In this document: in pieces, positions 6,484 through 12,431 of the stretch
How the letters are laid out: each line of letters begins with the position of its first letter
How positions within the stretch are numbered: position 1 is the first letter of the stretch
Source of the DNA: UMGS1613 sp045636225
Lineage (GTDB): Bacteria > Bacillota_I > Bacilli_A > RF39 > UBA660
Assembly: GCA_045636225.1 (NCBI GenBank)
Contig: JAZTXB010000052.1
Location: 1 to 14,541 of the forward strand
Reading direction: 5' to 3'
DNA length: 14,541 nucleotides
The notes under the pieces: generated by a model
The model's input: the letters and a program-made list of their open reading frames with translations, nothing else
Database searches by the model: none
Told to the model about the DNA's origin: nothing
Program-made: the position numbers and the translations under genes

Positions 6484-6507
6484 AAGAGCATAAAAAGCTC
6501 TTTTTTC
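6484..6507 (+). terminator. Intrinsic terminator of the GntR-ABC operon
   Basis: AAGAGC (6484-6489) pairs with GCTCTT (6497-6502), then a run of T, directly after the permease stop. Confidence 0.85.
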
Positions 6508-6536
6508 TTGCTTTTTAAATTTTATAGGTATATAAT
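6508..6536 (+). promoter_or_regulatory. Promoter of the 6563 gene
   Basis: TTGCTT (6508-6513), 17 bases, then TATAAT (6531-6536). The start would be near 6543, about 20 bases before the ATG. Confidence 0.65.
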
Positions 6537-6562
6537 AAATCACTGGGAAAGGAGGTTTTATT

Positions 6563-7222
6563 ATGTTTTATGTAATTAGTGTTCTTATAACCCTTGTAAC
6601 AAATAAAATTAGTAATAATGTTATAAATAAAAAATTTTTAGATATGGGATATATTTGTAAAAATAAGAAACTAACAAAAGGAAAACTTATTTTAAATTTA
6701 TTAGTTGATTTTATTCCATATTTAAATCTTCTAGTATCTTTATTTAATATATTCACAACTATTGCAATAGTCAATAATGAACAATTATTACTAAAGTTTG
6801 GGGAAGGTTTAAAGCATTCTCCTGAGTATGTTAAATTTAAATTTGAAAGAGAAAATGTTAATGAGAAACTTTTGTCAGATGTAATGACATTAGAAGGAGC
6901 AACTGAAGATATAATAAAAGAGGAATTAAATAAAATAAAAAAAGAGGAAGATGGATTTGCTAAAAAAGAAAAAATTGGTAGATATGTAACTTATCTAGAT
7001 GATCAACCAACTTTTACTAAAAAAGATTATGATCTTGCATGTGCACAAGAACTAGCTAAGCAAATGTTATTTGAAATAGAATGCAATAAAGAATTAAATT
7101 CAAAAGAAAAAGCAAAGATACTTTCGTTATTTAGAGAAGCATTCTTAAGTGATATAAAAGGAAATAAAAAAGATACTGTAAAGCCAGTAGAAAAGACTCT
7201 TAAAATGTTAAAAAACAAGTAA
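6563..7222 (+). CDS. Membrane protein of unknown function
   Basis: The 219-residue product has hydrophobic segments at about 1-15 and 42-72 (LILNLLVDFIPYLNLLVSLFNIFTTIAIV) and then a long charged, helical cytoplasmic part (about 80-219) rich in Lys and Glu. I do not recognise a family. AAAGGAGG precedes the ATG by a normal distance and the gene has its own promoter. A hairpin starts right after the stop codon, but its T-tract is only TTTTC and no clear promoter separates it from the superoxide dismutase gene, so the two may be partly co-transcribed. Confidence 0.75.
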   Translation: MFYVISVLITLVTNKISNNVINKKFLDMGYICKNKKLTKGKLILNLLVDFIPYLNLLVSLFNIFTTIAIVNNEQLLLKFGEGLKHSPEYVKFKFERENVNEKLLSDVMTLEGATEDIIKEELNKIKKEEDGFAKKEKIGRYVTYLDDQPTFTKKDYDLACAQELAKQMLFEIECNKELNSKEKAKILSLFREAFLSDIKGNKKDTVKPVEKTLKMLKNK

Positions 7223-7223
7223 T

Positions 7224-7254
7224 AAGAAATCAATTAATAATATTGATTTCTTTT
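7224..7254 (+). terminator. Hairpin between the 6563 gene and sod (weak terminator)
   Basis: AAGAAATCAAT (7224-7234) pairs perfectly with ATTGATTTCTT (7242-7252), but only TTTT follows. Read-through into the sod gene is likely because I see no good promoter between them. Confidence 0.65.
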
Positions 7255-7279
7255 CATATTATTTTAAAGGAGGAATTAT

Positions 7280-7894
7280 ATGTATAAATTACCACCTTTA
7301 GAATATTCGTTTGAAGATTTAGAGCCTTATATAGATACACATACAATGGGCCTTCATTATCACAAACATCATCAAAATTATTTAAACAAGTTAAATGAGT
7401 TATTAGAAAAAAATAATTATGATTATAAATATAATTTAAATGAGCTTTTATATTGTATGGACGAATTTCATGAAAATGATAGAGAAAATATCTTATTTAA
7501 TTTAGGAGGAGTGTTAAATCATAATTTATACTGGAAAAGTATAAATCCAATTTCAGAGAAACCAACGGGCAATTTAAAAAATAATATTGATAAAAAGTAT
7601 GGAAACTATGATAATTTTTGGAATATAATAAAAAATAAAGCATTGTCATTAAAAGGTTCAGGATATGTATTTTTTGTGCTACGAAATGATGGAGAATTGG
7701 ATATAATTACTTTATCTAATCAAGAAACACCACTATCTATGGGGCATATTCCATTATTTACTATTGATATGTGGGAACATGCTTATTATTTAAATTATGA
7801 GAATGAAAAAAGCGATTATATAGATAATTTTAAATCTATAGCAGATTTTAATAATGCTAATAAAATATTCAATAGCATAAAACTCAATTATTGA
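7280..7894 (+). CDS. sodA: Superoxide dismutase, manganese type
   Basis: The 204-residue product is a full-length Fe/Mn superoxide dismutase, a cytoplasmic enzyme that converts superoxide to oxygen and hydrogen peroxide. All four metal ligands are present: His26 (HTMGLHYHKHH), His81 (GGVLNHNLYW), Asp163 and His167 (DMWEHAYY). The gateway Tyr34 is conserved. Gly77 and Gln148 (LSNQETPLS) are the positions that favour manganese. Departures from the usual sequence are Val78 after the GG pair and a Tyr for Trp in GSGYVFF. AAAGGAGG lies just before the ATG. The terminator hairpin begins in the last codons. Its presence suggests exposure to oxygen in an organism otherwise without visible aerobic genes here. 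Confidence 0.94.
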   Translation: MYKLPPLEYSFEDLEPYIDTHTMGLHYHKHHQNYLNKLNELLEKNNYDYKYNLNELLYCMDEFHENDRENILFNLGGVLNHNLYWKSINPISEKPTGNLKNNIDKKYGNYDNFWNIIKNKALSLKGSGYVFFVLRNDGELDIITLSNQETPLSMGHIPLFTIDMWEHAYYLNYENEKSDYIDNFKSIADFNNANKIFNSIKLNY

Positions 7895-7902
7895 GTTTTT
7901 TT
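7879..7902 (+). terminator. Intrinsic terminator overlapping the sod stop codon
   Basis: AAAACTCAA (7879-7887) pairs with TTGAGTTTT (7891-7899) across a three-base loop, followed by more T. The TGA stop is inside the right arm. Confidence 0.85.
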
Positions 7903-7932
7903 GTCCAAATAACTAGATTTATATTTTTAAAA

Positions 7933-7941
7933 TGGTATAAT
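7933..7941 (+). promoter_or_regulatory. Extended -10 promoter of prs
   Basis: TGGTATAAT (TATAAT at 7936-7941) is identical to the -10 of ssrA. No clear -35 is seen. The start would be near 7948, giving a very short leader before AAGGAG. Confidence 0.65.
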
Positions 7942-7964
7942 TTTATTGTAAGGAGTCGTGTATT

Positions 7965-9059
7965 GTGGAAAATAAATTTAAATTAGTTGTACCAGATAAT
8001 TTTATTGAATTTGGAAAGAAAGTCAATAATCATATTAATCTTATAAAGAATACAAAAGAAAATTATATTGTGGATATGAATTTAGTACGTTTTAATAATG
8101 GTGAAGGGAAATGTATATTAGGAGAATCTGTAAGAGGCTTAGATTTATATATTATGACCGATATTGGTAATTATGACATAACATATAAGGCACAAAGAGG
8201 AGTTCATCATATGATGCCCGATGAGCATTATCAAGATTTAAAAAGAATAATAAGTTCAATAGGTGGTCATGCTAGAAAATTAACACTTATAATGCCACTT
8301 TTATATCAGTCAAGACAGGATAAAAGAAGTTCAAGAGAGTCTTTAGATTGTGCTATGGCGCTTCAAGAATTAGAGAAATATAATATAAGCGAATTAGTAA
8401 CTTTTGATGCTCATAATCCTATGGTTGCTAATGCAATACCAAATAGAATGACTTTTAGTAATGGTTATGCAACGGGAGATATGGTATTAAATATTTTAAA
8501 TGAAGAAAATATAGATTTAAATAAATTATTTATAGTAAGTCCTGATGAAAGTGCAAGGAGTAAAGCTAAATTCCTTGCGGATATATTAGGTGGTATTAGC
8601 TATGGTAATTTTGATAAAAGAAGAGATTATACAAAAATAGAGGATGGCAAAAATCCAATAGTGTACCATGAATTTATAGGACCTAGAGATCTTACTGGGT
8701 TAGATGTAATTGTAATTGATGATATGATAGCTTCAGGTGCTTCATTAATTGATTCAGCAAAACAATTAAAAGAAAGAGGCGCTAATCGTATTTATTTAAT
8801 GACTACATTTTCACTTTTTACAAAAGGTATAGATGCATTTAATGAAGCTTACAACAATGGTTTGTTTGATAAAATTTATTCCACTAATTTAACGTATGTA
8901 CCAGAAGAATATAAGAATACACCTTGGTTTTATAGTGTAGATTGTTCTAAAAAAGTAGCTAATATAATAGTTGATTTAAATAATGGAAAATCTATAAAAG
9001 AATTATTAAATGGAAAAGAAGAAACAGCATATAAAGTAAAAGTTTTAAAAAATAAGTAA
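7965..9059 (+). CDS. prs: Ribose-phosphate pyrophosphokinase (PRPP synthetase)
   Basis: The 364-residue cytoplasmic enzyme makes 5-phosphoribosyl 1-pyrophosphate from ribose 5-phosphate and ATP for purine, pyrimidine, NAD, His and Trp synthesis. The ATP-binding segment LLYQSRQDKRSSRESL matches the family RQD(R/K)R motif, TFDAHNP replaces the usual VDLHA, the flexible catalytic loop is FDKRRDY, and the PRPP loop is VIVIDDMIASGAS. It is longer than the usual 315-residue enzymes, with an insertion around GVHHMMPDEHYQDLKRI and an extended C-terminal tail; such a longer subfamily is known in Clostridia and related groups. Start is GTG at 7965, nine bases after AAGGAG. It is monocistronic. Confidence 0.93.
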   Translation: MENKFKLVVPDNFIEFGKKVNNHINLIKNTKENYIVDMNLVRFNNGEGKCILGESVRGLDLYIMTDIGNYDITYKAQRGVHHMMPDEHYQDLKRIISSIGGHARKLTLIMPLLYQSRQDKRSSRESLDCAMALQELEKYNISELVTFDAHNPMVANAIPNRMTFSNGYATGDMVLNILNEENIDLNKLFIVSPDESARSKAKFLADILGGISYGNFDKRRDYTKIEDGKNPIVYHEFIGPRDLTGLDVIVIDDMIASGASLIDSAKQLKERGANRIYLMTTFSLFTKGIDAFNEAYNNGLFDKIYSTNLTYVPEEYKNTPWFYSVDCSKKVANIIVDLNNGKSIKELLNGKEETAYKVKVLKNK

Positions 9060-9086
9060 ATATAGTTGTTTTTTGCATAAAATATA

Positions 9087-9115
9087 TTGAAAAATAAATT
9101 TAAATTTGTTATACT
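9087..9115 (+). promoter_or_regulatory. tRNA-Cys promoter
   Basis: TTGAAA (9087-9092), 17 bases, then TATACT (9110-9115), with a start near 9122, about 12 bases before the mature tRNA. Confidence 0.75.
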
Positions 9116-9133
9116 ATAAAAGTATTAACAAAC

Positions 9134-9207
9134 GGGTCCGTAGCCAAGTGGTAAGGCACGGGACTGCAACTCCCTGAGCGCTGGTTCAAATCCGGTCGGG
9201 CCCTCCA
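9134..9207 (+). tRNA. tRNA-Cys (GCA)
   Basis: This is a 74-nt tRNA with acceptor GGGTCCG/CGGGCCC, a seven-base anticodon loop with GCA in CTGCAAC, a T-arm with TTCAAAT, discriminator T (expected for Cys) and encoded CCA. It has its own promoter and terminator. Confidence 0.97.
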
Positions 9208-9219
9208 ATTTGATACTAA

Positions 9220-9246
9220 ACTCGAACTTTTATAGTTCGGGTTTTA
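9220..9246 (+). terminator. Terminator of tRNA-Cys
   Basis: ACTCGAACT (9220-9228) pairs with AGTTCGGGT (9234-9242), with a TTTAT loop and a TTTTAT tail. The left arm is part of a sequence shared with the ssrA downstream region. Confidence 0.85.
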
Positions 9247-9251
9247 TAATA

Positions 9252-9277
9252 CAAAAAAGAGTTATATATAATAACTC
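9252..9277 (-). terminator. Terminator of the 9365-9934 gene
   Basis: GAGTTAT (9259-9265) pairs with ATAACTC (9271-9277). On the minus strand it is followed by TTTTTTG. It converges with the tRNA-Cys terminator. Confidence 0.75.
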
Positions 9278-9316
9278 ATGAATAAACTAAAATTTAATTT
9301 TATTAACACACTATGC

Positions 9317-9333
9317 TATTGGCAAAGCCAATA
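9317..9333. repeat. Short G+C-rich hairpin
   Basis: TATTGGC-AAA-GCCAATA is a perfect seven-base stem with a three-base loop in otherwise AT-rich DNA between tRNA-Cys and the minus-strand gene. It has no T-tract, so its role is unclear. CACACTATGC just before it resembles CACACTTGC next to a hairpin at 1585-1607 after ssrA. Confidence 0.45.
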
Positions 9334-9364
9334 ACGATGTGAAAAGGGATTTTAATGAAAATAT

Positions 9365-9934
9365 CTAGAATCTATTTCTTACATTGATACATTTTTCATA
9401 ACCATGTAAATCTTTTTTTCTATTTTCTTCTATATTTTCTCTTATTTCACTATTTAACCTTTGTATTCCTAGTCTATATGATTCTTTTTTTAATTCAAAT
9501 AAAATGTATTCTTCAATTAAATTTCTATCTTCTTTTTGTTTTAATTCAGCTATAGCTAGTTCTAATTCTTCAATAGTTGAATAATTAGAAATTATTTTTT
9601 GTGAATAATATAATTCTTCTTGTGTTAATTTTATAGTTGCATATTTATCAATTGGCATTTTACTCATATAATTATGAGTTTGATTTGAAATTGAAATCAT
9701 ATTTTCATTACTTGTTAAGTATTGTTTAAAAATTTTTTTGTGTTTATTTTCTTCATTTACTAATTTTAAAATTTCTATTTCTGCATTAGATAATTCTTTT
9801 GCAGTTTTCTTTAAAAGTTGTTCTATATTCCAATGCTTTGGGATATATTCAATCCATTTTAAATAAGTTTTTAAATTTTCACGAGGTGTTGCAAAATTAT
9901 ATTCTGTCTTAATTCTTTTTGATTCAATTAACAT
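9365..9934 (-). CDS. Uncharacterised 189-residue protein, coiled-coil rich
   Basis: I do not recognise a family. The product has no signal peptide or membrane segment. After an N-terminal part with aromatic residues (about 20-40, LKTYLKWIEYIPKHW) it is dominated by charged, Glu/Lys-rich helices, for example EELELAIAELKQKEDRNLIEE and LNSEIRENIEENRKK, with heptad-like spacing suggesting coiled coils. GGGAG lies before the ATG. It is alone on the minus strand, converging on tRNA-Cys, and has its own terminator. Its position next to a tRNA gene resembles that of the orphan gene next to ssrA, although the two proteins are not similar. A truncated larger protein cannot be excluded. Confidence 0.7.
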   Translation of the reverse strand: MLIESKRIKTEYNFATPRENLKTYLKWIEYIPKHWNIEQLLKKTAKELSNAEIEILKLVNEENKHKKIFKQYLTSNENMISISNQTHNYMSKMPIDKYATIKLTQEELYYSQKIISNYSTIEELELAIAELKQKEDRNLIEEYILFELKKESYRLGIQRLNSEIRENIEENRKKDLHGYEKCINVRNRF

Positions 9935-10122
9935 ATTATCACTCCCATTTGTATTAAATATTTTATCATAAAATTTATAAATTTTGCTATTTTTTGATTC
10001 ATTTTATGAAAAGTGTTGCATATTTATATTAATTAGTAGTCATTACTATCTAAAAATTTGGCACTTAGTGGTTGTTGTACTTCCATCAAAAGAGCTTTAG
10101 TAATCTTAAATTTTATATAAAT

Positions 10123-10150
10123 AAAAGAACTTGTAAAAAGTTCTTTTTTA
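10123..10150 (+). terminator. Bidirectional terminator upstream of the toxin-antitoxin locus
   Basis: AAAAGAACTT (10123-10132) pairs perfectly with AAGTTCTTTT (10138-10147), loop GTAAA, followed by TTTTTTA. No plus-strand gene ends directly before it; it may insulate the RNA promoter whose -35 it overlaps. Confidence 0.75.
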
Positions 10151-10159
10151 TGTTATTAT
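10131..10159 (+). promoter_or_regulatory. Promoter of the antitoxin RNA
   Basis: TTGTAA (10131-10136), 17 bases, then TATTAT (10154-10159) with TG at 10151-10152, an extended -10. The start falls at about 10166, directly before a small hairpin with a GAAA loop. Confidence 0.6.
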
Positions 10160-10187
10160 GAATATGTCAAGGAAACTTGAATAAAAT

Positions 10188-10229
10188 AAAAAACGAGGAA
10201 CATTCAATTTTGCAAGTGAATGTTGCCTC
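10188..10229 (-). terminator. Terminator of the toxin mRNA
   Basis: Read on the minus strand, GAGGCAACATTCA pairs with TGAATGTTCCTC across a ten-base loop and is followed by GTTTTTTATTTT. The same DNA is the main internal hairpin of the plus-strand RNA. Confidence 0.75.
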
Positions 10230-10243
10230 TAATAAATAGTGTT

Positions 10244-10272
10244 GACACTCATCTAAGAGTGTCTATTTTTTT
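10244..10272 (+). terminator. Terminator of the antitoxin RNA
   Basis: GACACTC (10244-10250) pairs perfectly with GAGTGTC (10257-10263), six-base loop, then TATTTTTTT. On the minus strand the same hairpin directly follows the toxin stop codon. Confidence 0.8.
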
Positions 10273-10355
10273 ATTGCTAGTACCAGTAAGGTAGAAAGTA
10301 ATAAAATGATAGCAATGAGATTTAAAACTTTGACAATAAAAGTTTTAGTTTTCAT
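10263..10355 (-). CDS. Small hydrophobic peptide, candidate type I toxin
   Basis: This 30-residue ORF starts MKTKTFIVKV, continues with one uninterrupted hydrophobic helix (LNLIAIILLLSTLLVLAI, about residues 11-28) and ends in two lysines. The charge pattern, basic on both sides of a single membrane span, is typical of type I toxins that damage the inner membrane. AAAGGAGG (10364-10371) lies eight bases before the ATG, an ideal site. CCTCC in the leader (plus-strand GGAGG at 10384-10388) can pair with it and block translation, as in several type I toxin mRNAs. The mRNA would run from about 10412 to about 10187. I do not recognise the peptide as Fst, TxpA, BsrG, Ldr or Ibs. It could instead be an unrelated small membrane protein, but the surrounding RNA layout argues for a toxin. 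Confidence 0.7.
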   Translation of the reverse strand: MKTKTFIVKVLNLIAIILLLSTLLVLAIKK

Positions 10356-10363
10356 TATATCTA

Positions 10364-10388
10364 CCTCCTTTCTTTATCTGATTGGAGG
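10364..10388 (-). promoter_or_regulatory. Masked ribosome binding site of the toxin
   Basis: On the minus strand CCTCC (10388-10384) and the Shine-Dalgarno GGAGG (10368-10364) are complementary and separated by 15 bases, so a leader hairpin could hide the ribosome binding site. Confidence 0.6.
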
Positions 10389-10418
10389 AAGACACTCACA
10401 TTAAATGTTCCTGTATTA

Positions 10419-10447
10419 ATTATGCTATTTGTATATGTTGAAAACAA
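10419..10447 (-). promoter_or_regulatory. Promoter of the toxin mRNA
   Basis: On the minus strand TTGTTT (10447-10442), 17 bases, then CATAAT (10424-10419). The start would be at about 10412, so that the mRNA begins AGGAACATT, which is exactly complementary to AATGTTCCT in its own 3' terminator. Confidence 0.55.
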
Positions 10448-10502
10448 GTTAACATTGATAAAATTTTACTTTTTATTAATTAAGATTGTATACTACTTGT
10501 AC

Positions 10503-10544
10503 TTTTGATACTAGTGTCAAAATATTTAGGTAGTTAAATATTTT
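10503..10544. repeat. Two overlapping inverted repeats upstream of the exporter
   Basis: TTTTGATACTAGTGTCAAAA (10503-10522) is a palindrome apart from one T/G pair, and AAAATATTTA-N6-TAAATATTTT (10519-10544) is a perfect ten-base inverted repeat sharing four bases with it. They could be operator sites or, in RNA, two hairpins of a leader transcript. No regulator gene is adjacent. Confidence 0.5.
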
Positions 10545-10547
10545 ATA

Positions 10548-10586
10548 ATGACAAAAAAATATAACATATTATTTTGTGCGTGTTAA
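10548..10586 (+). CDS. Possible 12-residue leader peptide (doubtful)
   Basis: A short ORF MTKKYNILFCAC ends in TAA inside the right arm of the terminator-like hairpin at 10563-10596, upstream of a multidrug-type exporter operon. In B. subtilis the homologous bmrCD operon is controlled by a leader peptide (BmrB) and an attenuator, so this arrangement is suggestive. Against it, no good Shine-Dalgarno is seen (AGG is 17 bases away) and a separate promoter follows the hairpin. I list it as a hypothesis. Confidence 0.2.
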   Translation: MTKKYNILFCAC

Positions 10587-10596
10587 TATGTTTTTT
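10563..10596 (+). terminator. Terminator-like hairpin upstream of the exporter operon
   Basis: AACATATTA (10563-10571) pairs perfectly with TAATATGTT (10584-10592), with a 12-base loop, followed by TTTT. A possible promoter TTTACT-N18-TATACT (10465-10494) lies upstream, so it may end a short structured RNA or act as an attenuator. Confidence 0.55.
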
Positions 10597-10608
10597 ATGT
10601 GAAATGCA

Positions 10609-10637
10609 TTTACAAACAATTTAATACGTTATATAAT
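10609..10637 (+). promoter_or_regulatory. Promoter of the ABC exporter operon
   Basis: TTTACA (10609-10614), 17 bases, then TATAAT (10632-10637), with a start near 10644 and a leader of about 24 nt before the ATG. This is one of the best promoters in the window. Confidence 0.8.
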
Positions 10638-10667
10638 TTAATAGCATACAATTAAAGAGGTGATTAA

Positions 10668-12431
10668 ATGTTTAAATTATTTAAGAATTTTAAAAAGAAA
10701 GATATATTATACATAATCATAAGTTTTTTTATGATAGTGTTTCATGTATGGCTTGAATTAAAATTACCAGATTATATGAGTAATATTACAATGCTTGTAC
10801 AAACTGAAGGTAGTAAAATGAGTGAAATATTAACTCAAGGTGGATACATGATGCTTTGTGCACTTGGAAGTTTAATAGCAGCTATAATAGTAGGATATTT
10901 TACATCATTATTATCTGCTAGTTTTTCACTTAATTTAAGAGATAAAATATTTAGAAAAGTACAAAAATTTGGAATGAATGAAGTCAAGAAATTTTCTACT
11001 AGTAGTTTAATAACAAGAACTACAAATGATGTAACACAAATAGAAATGTTTCTTGCTATGGGACTTCAGATGCTTATAAAAGCACCAATAATGGCTATAT
11101 GGGCAATATCTAAAATACTTGGAAAAAGTATAGAATGGAGTATGATTACTGCAGGGTGTGTAGTTATACTTTTATCTGTTGTTATAACAATATTAGTTAT
11201 AGTATTTCCTAGATTTAAAATAGTACAAAAGTTAATAGATAAAGTAAATGGAGTAACTAGGGAAAACTTAATGGGTATAAGAGTTATTAGAGCTTTTAAT
11301 GCTGAAGGCTTTCAACAAAAAAGATTTGAAAGTGTTAATAATGACTTAACTAATACTCAGTTATTTAATCAAAAATGTTTCGCACTCTTAAATCCTGTTA
11401 TGAATTTAGTAATGCATGGTCAGACACTTGGTATTTATATAGTAGGGGCAATAATAATAAATAGTGCTGGAATAATGGAAAAAATAACTCTATTTAGTAA
11501 CATGGTAGTATTTACTAGTTATGGTATGCAAGTAATAATGTCATTTTTAGTTCTTGCTATGATATTTATGATTTTACCTAGAGCTCAAGTATCAGCAGCT
11601 CGTATAAATGAAGTACTTGATGAAGAAGCTATTATTAAGGATGGAGTTTTAGATGAAATAAAATCAGATATAGTAGGTACAGTAGAATTTAAAAATGTTT
11701 CATTTAAATATCCAGATGCAGATGAATATTTACTTAAAGATATATCGTTCAAAGTAAATAAAGGTGAAACTATAGCTTTTATAGGATCTACAGGAAGTGG
11801 AAAAAGTACATTGATAAATCTTGTACCAAGATTTTATGATGTAACGGAAGGCGAAGTTCTCGTAGATGGTGTTAATGTAAAAGATTATAAAATAGAAGCT
11901 TTAAATAATAAAATAGGATATGTTCCTCAAAAGGCATTTTTGTTTACTGGTACAGTAAAATCTAATGTAAGTTATGGAGAAAATGGTAAAAAGAAAATAA
12001 CTAAAAAGAAAATAGAAGAAGCTATTAAAGTTGCACAAGCTAAAGAATTTGTAGAAGAAATGGATAATACGTATGATGCTCATATAGCAAGAGGGGGTAC
12101 TAATGTATCAGGGGGACAAAAACAAAGATTATCTATAGCAAGAGCAATCGCTAGAGACCCTGAAATATATATATTTGATGATTCTTTTTCAGCTTTAGAT
12201 TATAAAACAGACTTATTACTTAGAAAAGAATTAAAGAAATATACAAAAGATGCAACATGTATGATAGTTGCTCAGAGAATAGGTACAATAATTAATTCAG
12301 ATAAAATAGTAGTATTAGATAAAGGTGAGTGTGTTGGTATAGGAACACATAAAGAACTTTTAAAAACTTGTGAAGTTTATAAGGAAATAGCTTTATCACA
12401 AGTAACAAAGGAGGAGTTAGAAAATGCCTAG
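10668..12431 (+). CDS. Asymmetric ABC exporter, subunit with degenerate catalytic residues (BmrC/LmrC type)
   Basis: The 587-residue half-transporter has an N-terminal six-helix exporter domain (about 1-320) and a C-terminal ATPase domain (about 335-587). Walker A is GSTGSGKST (373-381), the Q-loop is VPQKAFLF and the signature VSGGQ (480-484) is canonical. Walker B Asp504 is followed by Asp505 where the catalytic Glu normally stands, and the switch His is replaced by Gln536 (VAQRI). These two changes are typical of the degenerate half of heterodimeric exporters such as BmrCD, LmrCD, EfrAB and TM287/288, which export drugs and other amphiphiles. AGAGGTG lies before the ATG. The gene overlaps its partner by eight bases, so the two are coupled. 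Confidence 0.93.
   Translation: MFKLFKNFKKKDILYIIISFFMIVFHVWLELKLPDYMSNITMLVQTEGSKMSEILTQGGYMMLCALGSLIAAIIVGYFTSLLSASFSLNLRDKIFRKVQKFGMNEVKKFSTSSLITRTTNDVTQIEMFLAMGLQMLIKAPIMAIWAISKILGKSIEWSMITAGCVVILLSVVITILVIVFPRFKIVQKLIDKVNGVTRENLMGIRVIRAFNAEGFQQKRFESVNNDLTNTQLFNQKCFALLNPVMNLVMHGQTLGIYIVGAIIINSAGIMEKITLFSNMVVFTSYGMQVIMSFLVLAMIFMILPRAQVSAARINEVLDEEAIIKDGVLDEIKSDIVGTVEFKNVSFKYPDADEYLLKDISFKVNKGETIAFIGSTGSGKSTLINLVPRFYDVTEGEVLVDGVNVKDYKIEALNNKIGYVPQKAFLFTGTVKSNVSYGENGKKKITKKKIEEAIKVAQAKEFVEEMDNTYDAHIARGGTNVSGGQKQRLSIARAIARDPEIYIFDDSFSALDYKTDLLLRKELKKYTKDATCMIVAQRIGTIINSDKIVVLDKGECVGIGTHKELLKTCEVYKEIALSQVTKEELENA

Larger units (their letters stand above)
10166..10272 (+). ncRNA. Predicted antisense antitoxin RNA
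   Basis: A transcript of about 106 nt is predicted between a promoter and an intrinsic terminator. It would begin with the stem-loop TCAAG-GAAA-CTTGA (10167-10180), continue with an A-rich single-stranded linker and a large stem GAGGAACATTCA/TGAATGTTGCCTC (10195-10206 with 10217-10229), and end with the terminator GACACTC-N6-GAGTGTC followed by TATTTTTTT (10244-10272). It is antisense to the last 85 or so nt of the toxin mRNA. Its segments AATGTT-G-CCT and GACACTC can also pair with the toxin mRNA 5' leader. No ORF of note is present. The RNA is predicted from sequence only. Confidence 0.6.
9935..10667. other. 733-base stretch with small-RNA and regulatory content
   Basis: No standard-length gene is present. 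From left to right it holds the upstream region of the 9365-9934 gene, an unexplained stretch at about 10020-10120, a bidirectional terminator (10123-10150), the type I toxin-antitoxin candidate (10131-10447), palindromes at 10503-10544, a terminator-like hairpin (10563-10596) overlapping a 12-codon ORF, and the promoter of the exporter operon (10609-10637). Confidence 0.7.

Noticed and set aside
6568..6774. Minus-strand frames inside the 4177, 6563, 10668 and 12424 genes
   Set aside because: They are antisense shadows of well-supported genes, without ribosome binding sites or recognisable products.
10544..10549. TATAAT as the main exporter promoter -10
   Set aside because: No -35 lies at the right distance, and TTTACA-N17-TATAAT at 10609-10637 is far better and closer to the start codon.
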